This document shows, in pieces, positions 55,384 to 64,000 of a stretch of 64,000 nucleotides of DNA. The DNA is from Cognatiluteimonas profundi (GTDB taxonomy: Bacteria; Pseudomonadota; Gammaproteobacteria; Xanthomonadales; Xanthomonadaceae), in assembly GCF_009792795.1 (NCBI RefSeq), contig NZ_VKHQ01000005.1, positions 385,038 through 449,037 on the forward strand, given 5' to 3'. Each line of letters begins with the position of its first letter. The stretch's first letter is position 1. The position numbers and the translations under genes are program-made. The notes under the pieces were generated by a model. That model was not told the origin of the DNA and did not search any database. It worked only from the letters and a program-made list of their open reading frames with translations.

Positions 55384-56220
55384 ATGCGCCACGCTCGCGC
55401 TTTCGGTATCGCTGCCCTCGCCACCTGCGCCGTCATTGGTGCGGTCGCGGTCGCCTACGCCCAGACCGCCGTCACCCCGGTGCCGGACACCGCCCAGGCC
55501 CAGGCCGCGCCGCTGGATGCAGCGGCCGTCGCCGACCTGGCGAAGGCCCATTGGGGCGATCCCAAGGCCGGCGCCACCAAGGCCGGCGCCTGCGCGGCCT
55601 GTCACGGACTGGACGGCAACCCGACCGATCCGCAGTATCCACGCCTGGCCGGCATGCCGGAGCGCTACATCGCCCAGCAGCTGGCGTTGTTCAAGAGCGG
55701 CCAGCGCAACACCGGCATGGCCGCGGTGATGATGCCGATGGCGGCTCCGCTCAGCGCGCAGGACATGCGCGACCTCGGCGCCCACTTCGCCACGCAGAAG
55801 GCGGCGTCGGGCATCGCGGACGACACCGCGATCACGACCGGTCCCTATGCGGGCATGAAGTATTACGAGGTCGGGCAGAAGCTGTTCCGCGGCGGCGACG
55901 CGGCGCGCGGCCTGCCGGCGTGCATGGCCTGCCACGGTCCCACCGGCGCGGGCAATCCGGGTCCGGCCTATCCTCATCTGGCCGGGCAGCAGTCGGCGTA
56001 CGTGGTCCGTCGCCTGCAGGAATACCGCACCGGCACCACCACCCAGAGCGACCCGCACCTGTTCAGCATCATGGCGACCGTGGCCAAGCCGTTGACCGAT
56101 GAGGAAATCCAGGCGCTCGCCAGCTATCTCCAGGGCCTGCATCCGCGCGCCGACGAAGGTGTCGCATCCGCCGGGCAAGCTGCGTACGCCCCGGCGGCGC
56201 CCGCTCCCGCGACCCCTTGA
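55384..56220 (+). CDS. Cytochrome c4-type diheme protein
   Basis: A 278-residue exported cytochrome. A signal peptide (MRHARAFGIAALATCAVIGA) precedes two haem c sites: CAACH at 70-74 and CMACH at 180-184. Each is followed by typical methionine ligand regions (MAAVMMPMAAPLSAQDM; LFSIMATVAKPLTDEE) and PRLAGMPERYIAQQL / PHLAGQQSAYVVRRL. It carries electrons in the periplasm to a terminal oxidase. It heads a periplasmic redox operon with two DsbA genes, though a hairpin lies after it. Confidence 0.93.
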   Translation: MRHARAFGIAALATCAVIGAVAVAYAQTAVTPVPDTAQAQAAPLDAAAVADLAKAHWGDPKAGATKAGACAACHGLDGNPTDPQYPRLAGMPERYIAQQLALFKSGQRNTGMAAVMMPMAAPLSAQDMRDLGAHFATQKAASGIADDTAITTGPYAGMKYYEVGQKLFRGGDAARGLPACMACHGPTGAGNPGPAYPHLAGQQSAYVVRRLQEYRTGTTTQSDPHLFSIMATVAKPLTDEEIQALASYLQGLHPRADEGVASAGQAAYAPAAPAPATP

Positions 56221-56267
56221 ACTTTGCCGGCGTGGCACGGTCACAGGCTGACACTCCTTGAATCAAT

Positions 56268-56300
56268 CGCCGGCCAGATGGTTTGAGCCGGCGTTTTTTT
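56268..56300 (+). terminator. Terminator after cytochrome c4
   Basis: The stem cgccggc (56268-56274) pairs with gccggcg (56287-56293), with a 12-base loop and a run of seven Ts (56294-56300). It is a typical Rho-independent terminator before the dsbA start at 56338; it may attenuate rather than fully stop transcription. Confidence 0.8.
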
Positions 56301-56337
56301 GCCCGCCGCCACGCGCCATCCCCAGGGACATGCATTG

Positions 56338-56994
56338 GTGAACAAGGTCTTCGCCCTGCTGTGCTGGATGCTGCTGGCGCTGCCGGCAAGCGCCGCGGTG
56401 CCGGCGCCGGTGGAAGGCAGCGACTACGTCACGATCGACCAGGGCCAGCCATACGCGCCGCTGCGTGGCAGGATCGAAGTCGTCGAGGTCTTCGGCTACT
56501 GGTGCCCGCATTGCGCCGAATTCCAACCAGCGCTGTCGACGTGGACGCGGGCACAGCCGGCGGACGTGCGCTTCACGACGGTGCCGGCGGTGTTCACCGC
56601 AGGCGATGTGCTGGCCCGCGCCTACTTTGCCGCCGAACACTTCGGCATGCTGCCCAGGCTGCATGACGCCATCTTCCAGGCCATCCACGTCGACGCGACG
56701 CTGCCGCGCGACCCCAGCGTCGACGAAATGGCGGGCTGGTTCGGCCAGCACGGCCTGGATGCCGCCAGGGCCAGGGCCTACATGCTCAGTCCGGCGGTCG
56801 ATGCCAAACTGGAATACGCGCGCCAGTTCGCCATGCGCAGCGGCGTCGAAGGCACGCCTACACTGATCATCAATGGTCGCTACCGGATCACCGCGCGCAC
56901 GCATGAAGAAGGGCTGCGCACCGCAAGTGCCCTGATCGACAGCCTGCGCGTCGCCCCGCGCCGGCCCCGCATTCCTGAAGGAGATCGCCCATGA
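56338..56994 (+). CDS. DsbA-type thiol:disulfide oxidoreductase
   Basis: A 218-residue periplasmic oxidase. The signal peptide (VFALLCWMLLALPASAA) precedes a thioredoxin fold with the catalytic CPHC in VFGYWCPHCAEFQPALSTW, a helical insert, and a cis-proline region VEGTPTLIINGRYRITA. It puts disulfide bonds into exported proteins. GTG start at 56338, after CAGGGA; other in-frame starts exist. It overlaps the next DsbA gene by four bases (ATGA). Confidence 0.92.
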   Translation: MNKVFALLCWMLLALPASAAVPAPVEGSDYVTIDQGQPYAPLRGRIEVVEVFGYWCPHCAEFQPALSTWTRAQPADVRFTTVPAVFTAGDVLARAYFAAEHFGMLPRLHDAIFQAIHVDATLPRDPSVDEMAGWFGQHGLDAARARAYMLSPAVDAKLEYARQFAMRSGVEGTPTLIINGRYRITARTHEEGLRTASALIDSLRVAPRRPRIPEGDRP

Positions 56995-57833
56995 AGCGCC
57001 AAGCCCTGCTGTTGCTCCTGCTGCTGCTGCCGCTGGCGGCCTGCAACAAGGCCCCGCCGTCGACCGACGCATCGGCCCCGGCCGCCGCCGCAAGCACGAC
57101 CACCCCGAGCGCGGATGCCGTCGCGGCGGCCGCATCGGCCGCTGCTGGAGCCAACGCACCGGCCGCGCCGGCGTCAGTCGGCGCCCCGGCTGCGAATCCC
57201 GCCGCCGACGCAGCGGTCGCCGCGGTCGCCGACACGGCGGCCAAGGGCACTGCCACCGCAGGCACCGACTACATCGTCATCCAGGGCGGCCAGCCGTACG
57301 CCCCCCTGGATGGAAAGATCGAAGTGGTGGAGGTGTTCAACTTCATCTGCCCGGCCTGCGCCCGCTTCGAGCCATTGCTCAATGCGTGGAAGAAGACGCT
57401 GCCGGCCGATGTGCGCGTCACCTACGTCCCGGCTGATTTCAACGCGCAATGGCACATCTACGCGCAGGCCTTCCTGGTGGCCGACGCGATGGGCCTGGAT
57501 GCCCGGACGCACGACGCGGTCTTCAACGCCATCCACATCGAGCATTCGCTGCCCAGCGAAAGCGATCCGCCGGACGCCCGCAAGGTCGCGGCCTTCTATG
57601 CCAAATACGGCGCTGATGCGAAGCAGTTCATCGATGCGATGAGCAGCTTTGCGGTCGACGCGAAGCTCAAGCGCGCGAAGCAGTTCATGCTGGCCACCGG
57701 CGTCGAGGGGACGCCGACCGTCATCGTCGATGGCAGGTATCGCGTGACCGGCAAGAGCGACGAGGACGTCCTGCGCATCACCAACCAGCTGATCGCGCAG
57801 GAGCGCGCCGCCGGAGCCGCGGCGGCCAGGTAA
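56991..57833 (+). CDS. Lipoprotein DsbA-like thiol:disulfide oxidoreductase
   Basis: A 280-residue lipoprotein. The signal ends in a lipobox (LLLLPLAAC, Cys at 18), followed by an Ala/Pro-rich tether of about 75 residues and a DsbA domain with the active site VFNFICPACARFEPLL (CPAC) and the cis-Pro VEGTPTVIVDGRYRVTG. It is a paralogue of the upstream DsbA but anchored to the membrane and with a different active-site dipeptide (PA instead of PH), so its redox potential and targets probably differ. The gene overlaps the upstream one by four bases. Confidence 0.93.
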   Translation: MKRQALLLLLLLLPLAACNKAPPSTDASAPAAAASTTTPSADAVAAAASAAAGANAPAAPASVGAPAANPAADAAVAAVADTAAKGTATAGTDYIVIQGGQPYAPLDGKIEVVEVFNFICPACARFEPLLNAWKKTLPADVRVTYVPADFNAQWHIYAQAFLVADAMGLDARTHDAVFNAIHIEHSLPSESDPPDARKVAAFYAKYGADAKQFIDAMSSFAVDAKLKRAKQFMLATGVEGTPTVIVDGRYRVTGKSDEDVLRITNQLIAQERAAGAAAAR

Positions 57834-57843
57834 GCGCGGAGGC

Positions 57844-58605
57844 ATGACCACGCGTCGACTCAAGCTGCTCAGCGCCAATATCCAGGCCGGATCCAGCACG
57901 CGCGGCTACCACGACTATTTCGCGCGCAGCTGGTCGCACGTGTTGCCGGCCGGCAACAAGCGTGGGGCGCTGGACACCATCGCGCAGCTGGCCGGACGCC
58001 ACGACATCGTCGGCCTGCAGGAAAGTGATCCCGGCAGCCTGCGCTCGGGTTTCACCAACCAGACCCATTACCTGGCCGAGCGCGCCGGCTTCGCCTACTG
58101 GAGCCACCAGCCCAACCGCAGCATGGGCGGCGTCGCCTCCAGCGCCAACGGCCTGCTGAGCAAGCTCGAACCGGTTTCGATCAGCGACCATCCGCTGCCC
58201 GGCCGCATCGCCGGTCGCGGCGTTCTGCTGGCGCGCTTTGGCGACGGCGACGATGGCCTGGTGATCGCGGTGTCGCACCTGTCGCTCGGCGCGGCCTCGC
58301 GCATGTCGCAGCTGGCCTTCATCGCCGAACTGCTGCACGGACATCCGCATGCGGTGCTGATGGGCGACTTCAACTGCACCTTCGACCAGCCGGAAATGCA
58401 CATGCTGTACCAGCGCACGCGCCTGCAGCCACCGGCCGAGCGCATCCTGACATTCCCCAGCTGGAAGCCGCAGCGCGCGATCGACCACATCCTGATGACC
58501 GATGCGATCGCCTGCCACAGCATGGACGCGTTCCCGGCTGCGCTGTCGGACCACCTGGCGTTGTCGATCGAGCTGGCGGTGCCGGAGAGCGCGCTGAAGG
58601 GCTGA
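57844..58605 (+). CDS. Endonuclease/exonuclease/phosphatase-family protein
   Basis: A 253-residue cytoplasmic EEP protein. It has the metal-binding core LSANIQAG, VGLQESDPGS (E), VLMGDFNCTFDQPEM (D, N) and DHILMTDAI, with the terminal SDHLALSIEL (DH catalytic pair). Members cut nucleic acids or remove phosphate from lipids or sugars. It is 10 bases after the second DsbA gene, so the same operon is likely. The substrate is unknown. Confidence 0.9.
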   Translation: MTTRRLKLLSANIQAGSSTRGYHDYFARSWSHVLPAGNKRGALDTIAQLAGRHDIVGLQESDPGSLRSGFTNQTHYLAERAGFAYWSHQPNRSMGGVASSANGLLSKLEPVSISDHPLPGRIAGRGVLLARFGDGDDGLVIAVSHLSLGAASRMSQLAFIAELLHGHPHAVLMGDFNCTFDQPEMHMLYQRTRLQPPAERILTFPSWKPQRAIDHILMTDAIACHSMDAFPAALSDHLALSIELAVPESALKG

Positions 58606-58677
58606 GTTGCTTCGGCGCCGTTCGTTTTGCGTTCTGCGCGCCGCCAGCGCTTTCGCCTTTGGCGAGCAGCCCTGTTG

Positions 58678-58797
58678 TGACTTTGCCTGCGGCGCTTTTA
58701 GACGCTTTCGCCGTTGGCGAGTTACTTTTCTTTGCAAGCGCCCAAAGAAAAGTAACTCGCCAACGGCGAAAGCGTTTAAAGCGCCGCAGGCAAGTCA
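58678..58797. repeat. Large inverted repeat (about 55-base arms)
   Basis: Left arm (58678-58734, gcctgcggcgctttta then gctttcgccgttggcgagtt) pairs with the right arm (58744-58797) with few mismatches and small gaps; the spacer is caagcgcc. The sequence agttacttttctttg and its complement form the inner part. A shorter related piece (gcgctttcgcctttggcgag) lies at 58646-58668. This is a long palindromic intergenic repeat, possibly a structured terminator. Confidence 0.85.
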
Positions 58798-58828
58798 GAC
58801 AACCGCGCAGAACCCAGCGTCTGCCGCC

Positions 58829-58862
58829 AAAAAAAACGGGCGGCGATTCGCATCGCCGCCCG
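58829..58862 (-). terminator. Terminator for the TonB-dependent receptor gene
   Basis: On the minus strand, the 11-bp stem cgggcggcgat / atcgccgcccg (58837-58847 with 58852-58862) is followed by a run of eight Ts (58829-58836). It lies 22 bases beyond the receptor stop codon, a strong Rho-independent terminator. Confidence 0.88.
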
Positions 58863-58884
58863 CATTCGTTGCCGATGACCGGAA

Positions 58885-61806
58885 TCAGAAGCGGAAGTCA
58901 GCGCTCACGTACCAGAAGCGGAACGGCAGGTCGTAGGTGCCGGCGTCATATCCGTTCAAGGAGCAGGTCACGCAGACCGGTGGAGACTTGTCGAAGATGT
59001 TGTTGACGCCAACCGACAACTTCAGGCCCTGGATGCCCATCGAGTGGTTCCACGCCAGCTGCGCGTCGTTGTAGACGGTGGATCCCAGCGTGTGGATGTC
59101 GGCCGCCGTTGGGCAACCGGTGGCCGGGGTCACGCCCGCATTGCCGCAATCCTCCTTGACCGAGCTGATGTAGCGCACGATCCAGCTGGCGTTCCAGTCG
59201 CCCGACTTCCATCCCAGCTGCAGGTTGGACTGCCAGTCGGGGATCGCACTGTCGTTGACTTCCACCCCGACCCGGCGCTGGGTCTGGTTGCCATCGGCAT
59301 CCACCGCCTTGTAGCCGATGGTGCGCGTCGCCTGGAGCCCTGCATTCAACTGGCCCCAGTTGGTCTGCGGCCCGACCCAGTTGGCCTTCAGGTCGATGCC
59401 GTTGGTGGTGATCGTGCCGAGGTTGGCCAGGAAATCCGTCGGCGGGTTGAGGTTGAAGCCCGCGCCGCGGGTGAAGCCGGAGCAGGCCGCTCCGGTGATC
59501 GTGCCAGCCGTGCAACCGTTGAGGATCGCCTGGATGTCAGGCGCCTGGATGGCGTCCTTGATCTTGTAATGGAAGTAGTTGACCTCGAAGTCGAGCTTGG
59601 ACGACCACGCGAGGTTGTCGGCCCAGCCCGGGCTCCAGACCGCGCCGAAGCTGTAGTTGTCCGACTTCTCGGGCTGCAGGTTCGGGTTGCCGCCGGTGAA
59701 GGTGGTGATCTGGGTGTTCGCCTGCTCGAACGTGACCGGCACGCCCTGCGCCGCGCATCCCGCCACGTATTCCGGGCCGGCCGGACCCGGGGTGCCGGTG
59801 GTGCCGCAGGGATCGGTGAGCGTCGCGCCGAACTGCGTCAGCCCGTACAGCTCGCCGAGGTTAGGCGCGCGGAAGCCCTGCGACCAGGTGCCACGCAGCA
59901 CCAGGTCCTCGATCGGCTGCCAGCGGAATCCGGCCTTGCCGGTGGTGGCGCCACCGAAGGTCGAGTATTGCGAGCGACGGATCGCGAAGTCGGTGCTGAA
60001 GCCCTTCGTCCACGGAAGCAGCAGCTCGGCGTAGCCTTCATTGACGGTGTAGGACGCCGACACCGGCGAGGCGAACGAATCCTGCGACTCGCCGGTCTGG
60101 CGCAGCGGATCCGGATTGAAGTTGCCTTCGTACTTGCGATGCTCGTAACCCACCGCGAAGCCCGCGTAACGATCGTCGCCCATCTGCCACAGGTCGCCGG
60201 TCAGGTTGGCGGTCAGCAGGTCGAGCACCTGCTTGCTGGAATCGTGTTGCGGGGTGCTGATGTAGTCCAGCATCGCCTGGGTGATCGGGCGGCCTTCGCC
60301 ACCGAACAGGTCGAGCGGGATGCAACCGGGCGAGGCTGCGCACACCGTCGGATCACCCAGGGCCAGCTTGATCTTGCCGATGTTGAAACCGTTGGAGAAG
60401 GTCTGCTCGGCCTTGTTTTCGGAGTGGACGTAATCCACCGACCAGTCCATGCCGCGGCCGACCTGGAATGTGCCATTCAGGCCCAGGTTGACGTACCAGG
60501 TATCCACGTTCTGGCTGAAGATGCGTGGCCCCAGCTCGAGCGGACGCTTGGTCACCCAGCCGAAGTTGCTCGACGGATCCAGGTCGATCCCGAACGGGTT
60601 GTAGGGGTTCAGCGCCGAGATCACGATCGAGTCGGCAATGCCGCCGGTACCGGCGAAGGGACCGACGAACATCGGCTCCGGCGCGGCCTGGTTGGTGGAT
60701 TCGCGATTGTTGTAGAGCGCCTTCGCGTGCAACGACGTCGTGTCGTTGATGTCGTAGGTCGCGCTGGCGAACAGCGACTTGCGCTTGGACGGCGTCAGCA
60801 ACAGGTTGTAGGGGGCGTAGTTGAAACGGTCGGCGCCGCTCCAGTTGTGGTACGTGCCGCCAGCACCCGTCGGATCGCCGCCGTTGTAGTTCGGCGTCGT
60901 CGTTCCGTCGTTGAGGGTGATGTCGAACCAGTCATTGCCCTGTGCATCGCAGTAGCCCTGCGTGCCGGGCGTGGTGATGCGCGGATCGCAGAACGTGAAG
61001 CGACCCTGCGGCGTGGCGGAGCTGCCGGCGCCGATGCCCGCGCCCGGAATCGGCATGGAGGATTGCCCCCACACACCGGAGCTGATGCCCTTGGTCTCCA
61101 CGTATCCGGCAGAGAACACGCCCGAGAAGCGATCGCTGGCGCCGCCAACGGTGATGTCGGCCTCGCGGTCGTCGCCGCCATGGCCGTAGCTGCCGGCCTT
61201 GACGTGCACGAGCGCACCGTCATATTTCTTGCGGGTGATGATGTTCACCACGCCGGCGATCGCATCCGAACCATAGATCGCCGATGCGCCGTCCTCGAGG
61301 ACTTCGATGCGATCGACGATCGCCATCGGGATGGTGTTGAGGTCGGCGCTGCCGCTCACGCCCGACGCGGACGACTCATTGACCCAGCGGATGCCATCGA
61401 CCAGCACGAGCACGCGCTGCGATCCCAGGTTGCGCAGGTCGACCTGCGAGGAGCCGGCACCGATGCCGCCACCACTGGACGGATAACCGAAGTTGCCGCT
61501 GGAGTTGAACTTCGCGTTGAGCGCCTGGCCGCTGGCGGTCAACTGCTGCAGGAAATCGCCGATGGACGTCGCGCCGCTCTGGTCGATCTGCGCACGCGTG
61601 ATGATCGCAACCGGCTGGCTGGTGACGGCGTTGGTCTGCTTGATGCGTGTGCCCGTGACCTGGACGCGGTCGAGCGTCTTGGCCTCCTCCGGTGCAGCGG
61701 CGGGCGCAGGCGGCGTGGCGGCATCCTGCGCCGCGGCAAGGCCGGGCAGCAGCAGGAGCGAGAGATTGACGGCAATGGTCAGGCGGTTGCGGCGCAGCGA
61801 TTGCAT
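58885..61806 (-). CDS. TonB-dependent outer-membrane receptor
   Basis: A 973-residue receptor with a signal peptide ([20 protein letters not shown]). The TonB box area is [14 protein letters not shown] plug domain follows ([54 protein letters not shown]), then a long beta-barrel with many aromatic-ending strands, and a terminal YVSADFRF with the C-terminal phenylalanine expected for BAM recognition. The plug's GSGSG-rich loops are typical of the Xanthomonas oar-type/TBDR families. Its ligand is unknown. The gene is single with its own terminator, and neither TonB nor ExbB genes are adjacent. Confidence 0.95.
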   Translation of the reverse strand: MQSLRRNRLTIAVNLSLLLLPGLAAAQDAATPPAPAAAPEEAKTLDRVQVTGTRIKQTNAVTSQPVAIITRAQIDQSGATSIGDFLQQLTASGQALNAKFNSSGNFGYPSSGGGIGAGSSQVDLRNLGSQRVLVLVDGIRWVNESSASGVSGSADLNTIPMAIVDRIEVLEDGASAIYGSDAIAGVVNIITRKKYDGALVHVKAGSYGHGGDDREADITVGGASDRFSGVFSAGYVETKGISSGVWGQSSMPIPGAGIGAGSSATPQGRFTFCDPRITTPGTQGYCDAQGNDWFDITLNDGTTTPNYNGGDPTGAGGTYHNWSGADRFNYAPYNLLLTPSKRKSLFASATYDINDTTSLHAKALYNNRESTNQAAPEPMFVGPFAGTGGIADSIVISALNPYNPFGIDLDPSSNFGWVTKRPLELGPRIFSQNVDTWYVNLGLNGTFQVGRGMDWSVDYVHSENKAEQTFSNGFNIGKIKLALGDPTVCAASPGCIPLDLFGGEGRPITQAMLDYISTPQHDSSKQVLDLLTANLTGDLWQMGDDRYAGFAVGYEHRKYEGNFNPDPLRQTGESQDSFASPVSASYTVNEGYAELLLPWTKGFSTDFAIRRSQYSTFGGATTGKAGFRWQPIEDLVLRGTWSQGFRAPNLGELYGLTQFGATLTDPCGTTGTPGPAGPEYVAGCAAQGVPVTFEQANTQITTFTGGNPNLQPEKSDNYSFGAVWSPGWADNLAWSSKLDFEVNYFHYKIKDAIQAPDIQAILNGCTAGTITGAACSGFTRGAGFNLNPPTDFLANLGTITTNGIDLKANWVGPQTNWGQLNAGLQATRTIGYKAVDADGNQTQRRVGVEVNDSAIPDWQSNLQLGWKSGDWNASWIVRYISSVKEDCGNAGVTPATGCPTAADIHTLGSTVYNDAQLAWNHSMGIQGLKLSVGVNNIFDKSPPVCVTCSLNGYDAGTYDLPFRFWYVSADFRF

Positions 61807-62017
61807 CGTGAACTCCGGAAAGAGGTGGTTGATGACGCCCGCCAGCGCCCCTGTGCCGCCGCGGTAACTGTGTTGTAAACAATTCGTGAAGACGGTTCAA
61901 GCGGCACTGCGTCATGGTCGTGATGTGCGCCGCCTCCGGGCTGCCCCGGGGGGCCAGACACCCCCGGGGGACCGTTGGCCGGAAAGGGATTCATTTTCGC
62001 TTCGTTATAGTCCGACG

Positions 62018-64000
62018 ATGACCTATCGCACCGCTTTTTCCCCCCTGGTGGCGTTGCTGCTGCTGGCGCCCGCCCAGTGCTGGCCCCAGGCTGCCCCGCA
62101 GCCGGCCGCCGCCCCGCAGCCGGCGTCGCCGCTGCGGGCGGCAATCGATTCGGCCGAGCGCGGCCTGTTCGATGCCAGCCAGTTCCCGGGGCTCGCGCGC
62201 GACCCTGCCTATGGCTGGGTCGAATACGCGGTGCTGGTCCGCGCGATCGACACCCTCCCCGCCAGCCAGGCGCAGTCCTTCCTGGCGCGCTATCGCGGCC
62301 AGCCGGTGGCCGAGGCCTTCCGCGAGCTGTGGCTGGCGTCGACGGCCCGTCGCCAGGACTGGCCGGCCTTCCGCGCCGCGTGGGCGCCTTCCGTACGCGG
62401 CAGCACCCTGCGCTGCGCCGAATTGAACGCGCGCCAGGCCACCGGCAACGCCGACGCGCAGTGGGTCAGCGATGCGCAGGCGCTGTGGCGCAGCACCGGC
62501 AAGCCGCTGCCCGACGAATGCGACACGCCGTTCGCCGTGCTCGCCGCGCGCGGCGGACTGCCGCCGGACCTGCGCTGGGAACGGATCGACAAGGCCGCCG
62601 GGGAATGGAACCCGACGGTGATGCGCGAGGCCGCGCAGGGCCTGCCGGCGGCGGACTTCGCGCTGGCCAGCGACTATGCCGCCTTCATGGAAGCGGTGAA
62701 CGACCGCGCATTGGCATGGCCAGCGACGACGCGCAGCCGCTGGATGGCCTCGCAGGGCCTGGCACGGCTGGGCAAGTCGGTACCGCTGGCGGCCGAACAG
62801 GCGCTGCCACGATTCGCGCAGGCGCTGGGATTCACCGAAGCCGATCGCGCACGCGTGCTGTACCAGATCGCCCTGTGGACGGTCGCATCCTACGAACCCG
62901 AATCCGCGCGGCGCCTGGCGGCGGTGCCCGCCTCCGCCTACGACGACAAGCTGCACGAATGGCAGGTGCGCGAGGCGATGGCGCGCTCGGACTGGCGCGG
63001 TGCCCTCGCCGCGATCCGCGCGATGCCGGACAAGCAACGCAGCGATTCGCGCTGGACGTATTTCGAGGCGCGGCTGCTCGAACTCACCGGCGACAAGACG
63101 GCCGCGCAACTGGCGTACCGGCGTGCCGCGCGCGAGCCGCAGTTCCACGGATTCCTCGCCGCCGACCGCATCAACCAGCCCTACGCGCTATGCCCCTGGC
63201 TGCCGGATGACAGCGATGCGGCCAAGGCTGCCGTGGCCGCCGATCCGGCGCTGGTGCGCGCGATGGAGCTGTACCGGATCGATCGTCCCGCATGGGCGCA
63301 GCGCGAGTGGGACGATGCCCTGGGCCGCTTCGACGACACCCAGCGCCGCCTCGCGGTGGAGGTGGCGCAGGACAACGGCTGGTTCGACCGCGCCGTGTTC
63401 GCGCTGGGCAAAAAGCCGGAGGAACTGCGCCTGTACCAGTTGCGGTTCCCGCTGCACCATCAGCAGACCATCCGCCGCGAAGCCGCGAACAACACACTGG
63501 ACCCGGCATGGGTCGCGGCGGAGATCCGTGCGGAAAGCGTGTTCAACCCCGCTGCGCACTCGGCCGCCAATGCGATGGGCCTGATGCAGTTGTTGCCCGG
63601 AACGGGCATGGCGGTGGCGCGCCGGCTGGGGATCCCGTGGTCCGGCGCCGACAGCCTCTACGACCCCGATACCAACATCACCCTGGGCACGGCCTACCTG
63701 CGCCAGTTGCTGGACAAGGATGGCGGCCAGCCCTATTTCGCCATCGCCGGATACAACGCGGGTCCAGCGCCGCTGGCGCGCTGGCAGTCGCAGCGCCCGG
63801 GCATGGATCCGGATTTCTGGATCGAGACGATCAGCTACAAGGAAACCCGCGAATACGTCGCGCGCGTGCTGTCGTTCAGCACGATCTACGATTGGCGCCT
63901 CAACGGAAACGCATTGCCGCTGAGCGATCGCATGCGCGGCAACCTTGGCGCCGCGCGCAAGGGGTTCACCTGCCCGCCGGCCCTGCCGACGGCGGATGCC
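62018..64000 (+). CDS. Soluble lytic murein transglycosylase (Slt70-like), 3' end cut by window edge
   Basis: The reading frame is open from ATG 62018 to the edge, 661 codons, so the end is missing. A signal peptide (YRTAFSPLVALLLLAPAQCW) precedes a long alpha-helical ring (many repeats of SLT superhelix, for example RWMASQGLARLGKSVPLAAE) and a goose-lysozyme-like catalytic domain: WVAAEIRAESVFNPAAHSAA (Glu of ES), NAMGLMQLLPGTGMAVARRL and AIAGYNAGPAPLARWQ. It cuts peptidoglycan glycan strands to make anhydro-sugars. It is divergent from the TonB receptor gene. Confidence 0.93.
   Translation, partial: MTYRTAFSPLVALLLLAPAQCWPQAAPQPAAAPQPASPLRAAIDSAERGLFDASQFPGLARDPAYGWVEYAVLVRAIDTLPASQAQSFLARYRGQPVAEAFRELWLASTARRQDWPAFRAAWAPSVRGSTLRCAELNARQATGNADAQWVSDAQALWRSTGKPLPDECDTPFAVLAARGGLPPDLRWERIDKAAGEWNPTVMREAAQGLPAADFALASDYAAFMEAVNDRALAWPATTRSRWMASQGLARLGKSVPLAAEQALPRFAQALGFTEADRARVLYQIALWTVASYEPESARRLAAVPASAYDDKLHEWQVREAMARSDWRGALAAIRAMPDKQRSDSRWTYFEARLLELTGDKTAAQLAYRRAAREPQFHGFLAADRINQPYALCPWLPDDSDAAKAAVAADPALVRAMELYRIDRPAWAQREWDDALGRFDDTQRRLAVEVAQDNGWFDRAVFALGKKPEELRLYQLRFPLHHQQTIRREAANNTLDPAWVAAEIRAESVFNPAAHSAANAMGLMQLLPGTGMAVARRLGIPWSGADSLYDPDTNITLGTAYLRQLLDKDGGQPYFAIAGYNAGPAPLARWQSQRPGMDPDFWIETISYKETREYVARVLSFSTIYDWRLNGNALPLSDRMRGNLGAARKGFTCPPALPTADA

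Overview
The window is a GC-rich chromosomal stretch from a gammaproteobacterium, most likely a member of the Xanthomonadaceae/Lysobacteraceae (Lysobacter-, Luteimonas- or Stenotrophomonas-like). The reasons are the GTAG-type REP palindromes with a RAYT transposase, the plant-type glutamate-cysteine ligase, the Grx4-IscA-like-rhodanese fusion, the cytochrome c4/DsbA/DsbA/nuclease operon next to engB, and a large TonB-dependent receptor. No rRNA, tRNA or CRISPR array was recognised. Two genes run off the ends: a WYL regulator on the left and a soluble lytic transglycosylase on the right.

Layout. 1-7.9 kb: WYL regulator, NIPSNAP protein, LysE exporter, a periplasmic ATP-dependent DNA ligase, a DUF4352/LprI-like lipoprotein, and two translationally coupled exported amidohydrolase-family proteins. 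8-13.6 kb: an exported protein with an internal duplication, a LytS/LytTR two-component pair, an SDR and small secreted proteins. 13.6-26.5 kb: surface and envelope functions (two paralogous GT2 glycosyltransferases, a sulfotransferase-like protein, a phosphoesterase, a Tat-lipoprotein beta-helix protein, membrane proteins), a DJ-1/GlxA pair, a TonB-like protein and a TIR-TolB-TPR protein. 26.8-27.6 kb: a TerC-family membrane protein.

27.6-32.5 kb is the accessory part. A repeat-rich strip (GTAG palindromes, CTCTGACCCC repeats, and a diverged copy of the last 46 bases of the terC gene) leads into an AT-richer defence island. The island holds a C5 cytosine methyltransferase and a probable PD-(D/E)XK restriction enzyme on the plus strand. 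Facing them on the minus strand is DUF262 - HEPN nuclease - Vsr. It abuts the 3' end of aceE by 24 bases. The DUF262-HEPN pair is the best candidate here for a poorly described defence module.

32.5-64 kb is mainly housekeeping: aceE, a RAYT transposase framed by five REPs, maeB, a polytopic membrane protein, a MATCAP-like metalloprotease, rsgA, alaA, a GDSL hydrolase with a methyltransferase, a polysaccharide deacetylase, the glutaredoxin fusion, a 7TMR-DISM diguanylate cyclase, a DegV protein, a glutathione/formaldehyde cluster (gshA, adhC, fghA), a VIT transporter, engB, cytochrome c4, two DsbA-type oxidases, an EEP hydrolase, a TonB-dependent receptor and the lytic transglycosylase.

Functional links: gshA makes the glutathione used by AdhC/FghA to oxidise formaldehyde. 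Cytochrome c4 and the DsbA proteins share a periplasmic redox operon. AceE and MaeB both act around pyruvate. All functional calls come from reading motifs by eye; no database search was run.
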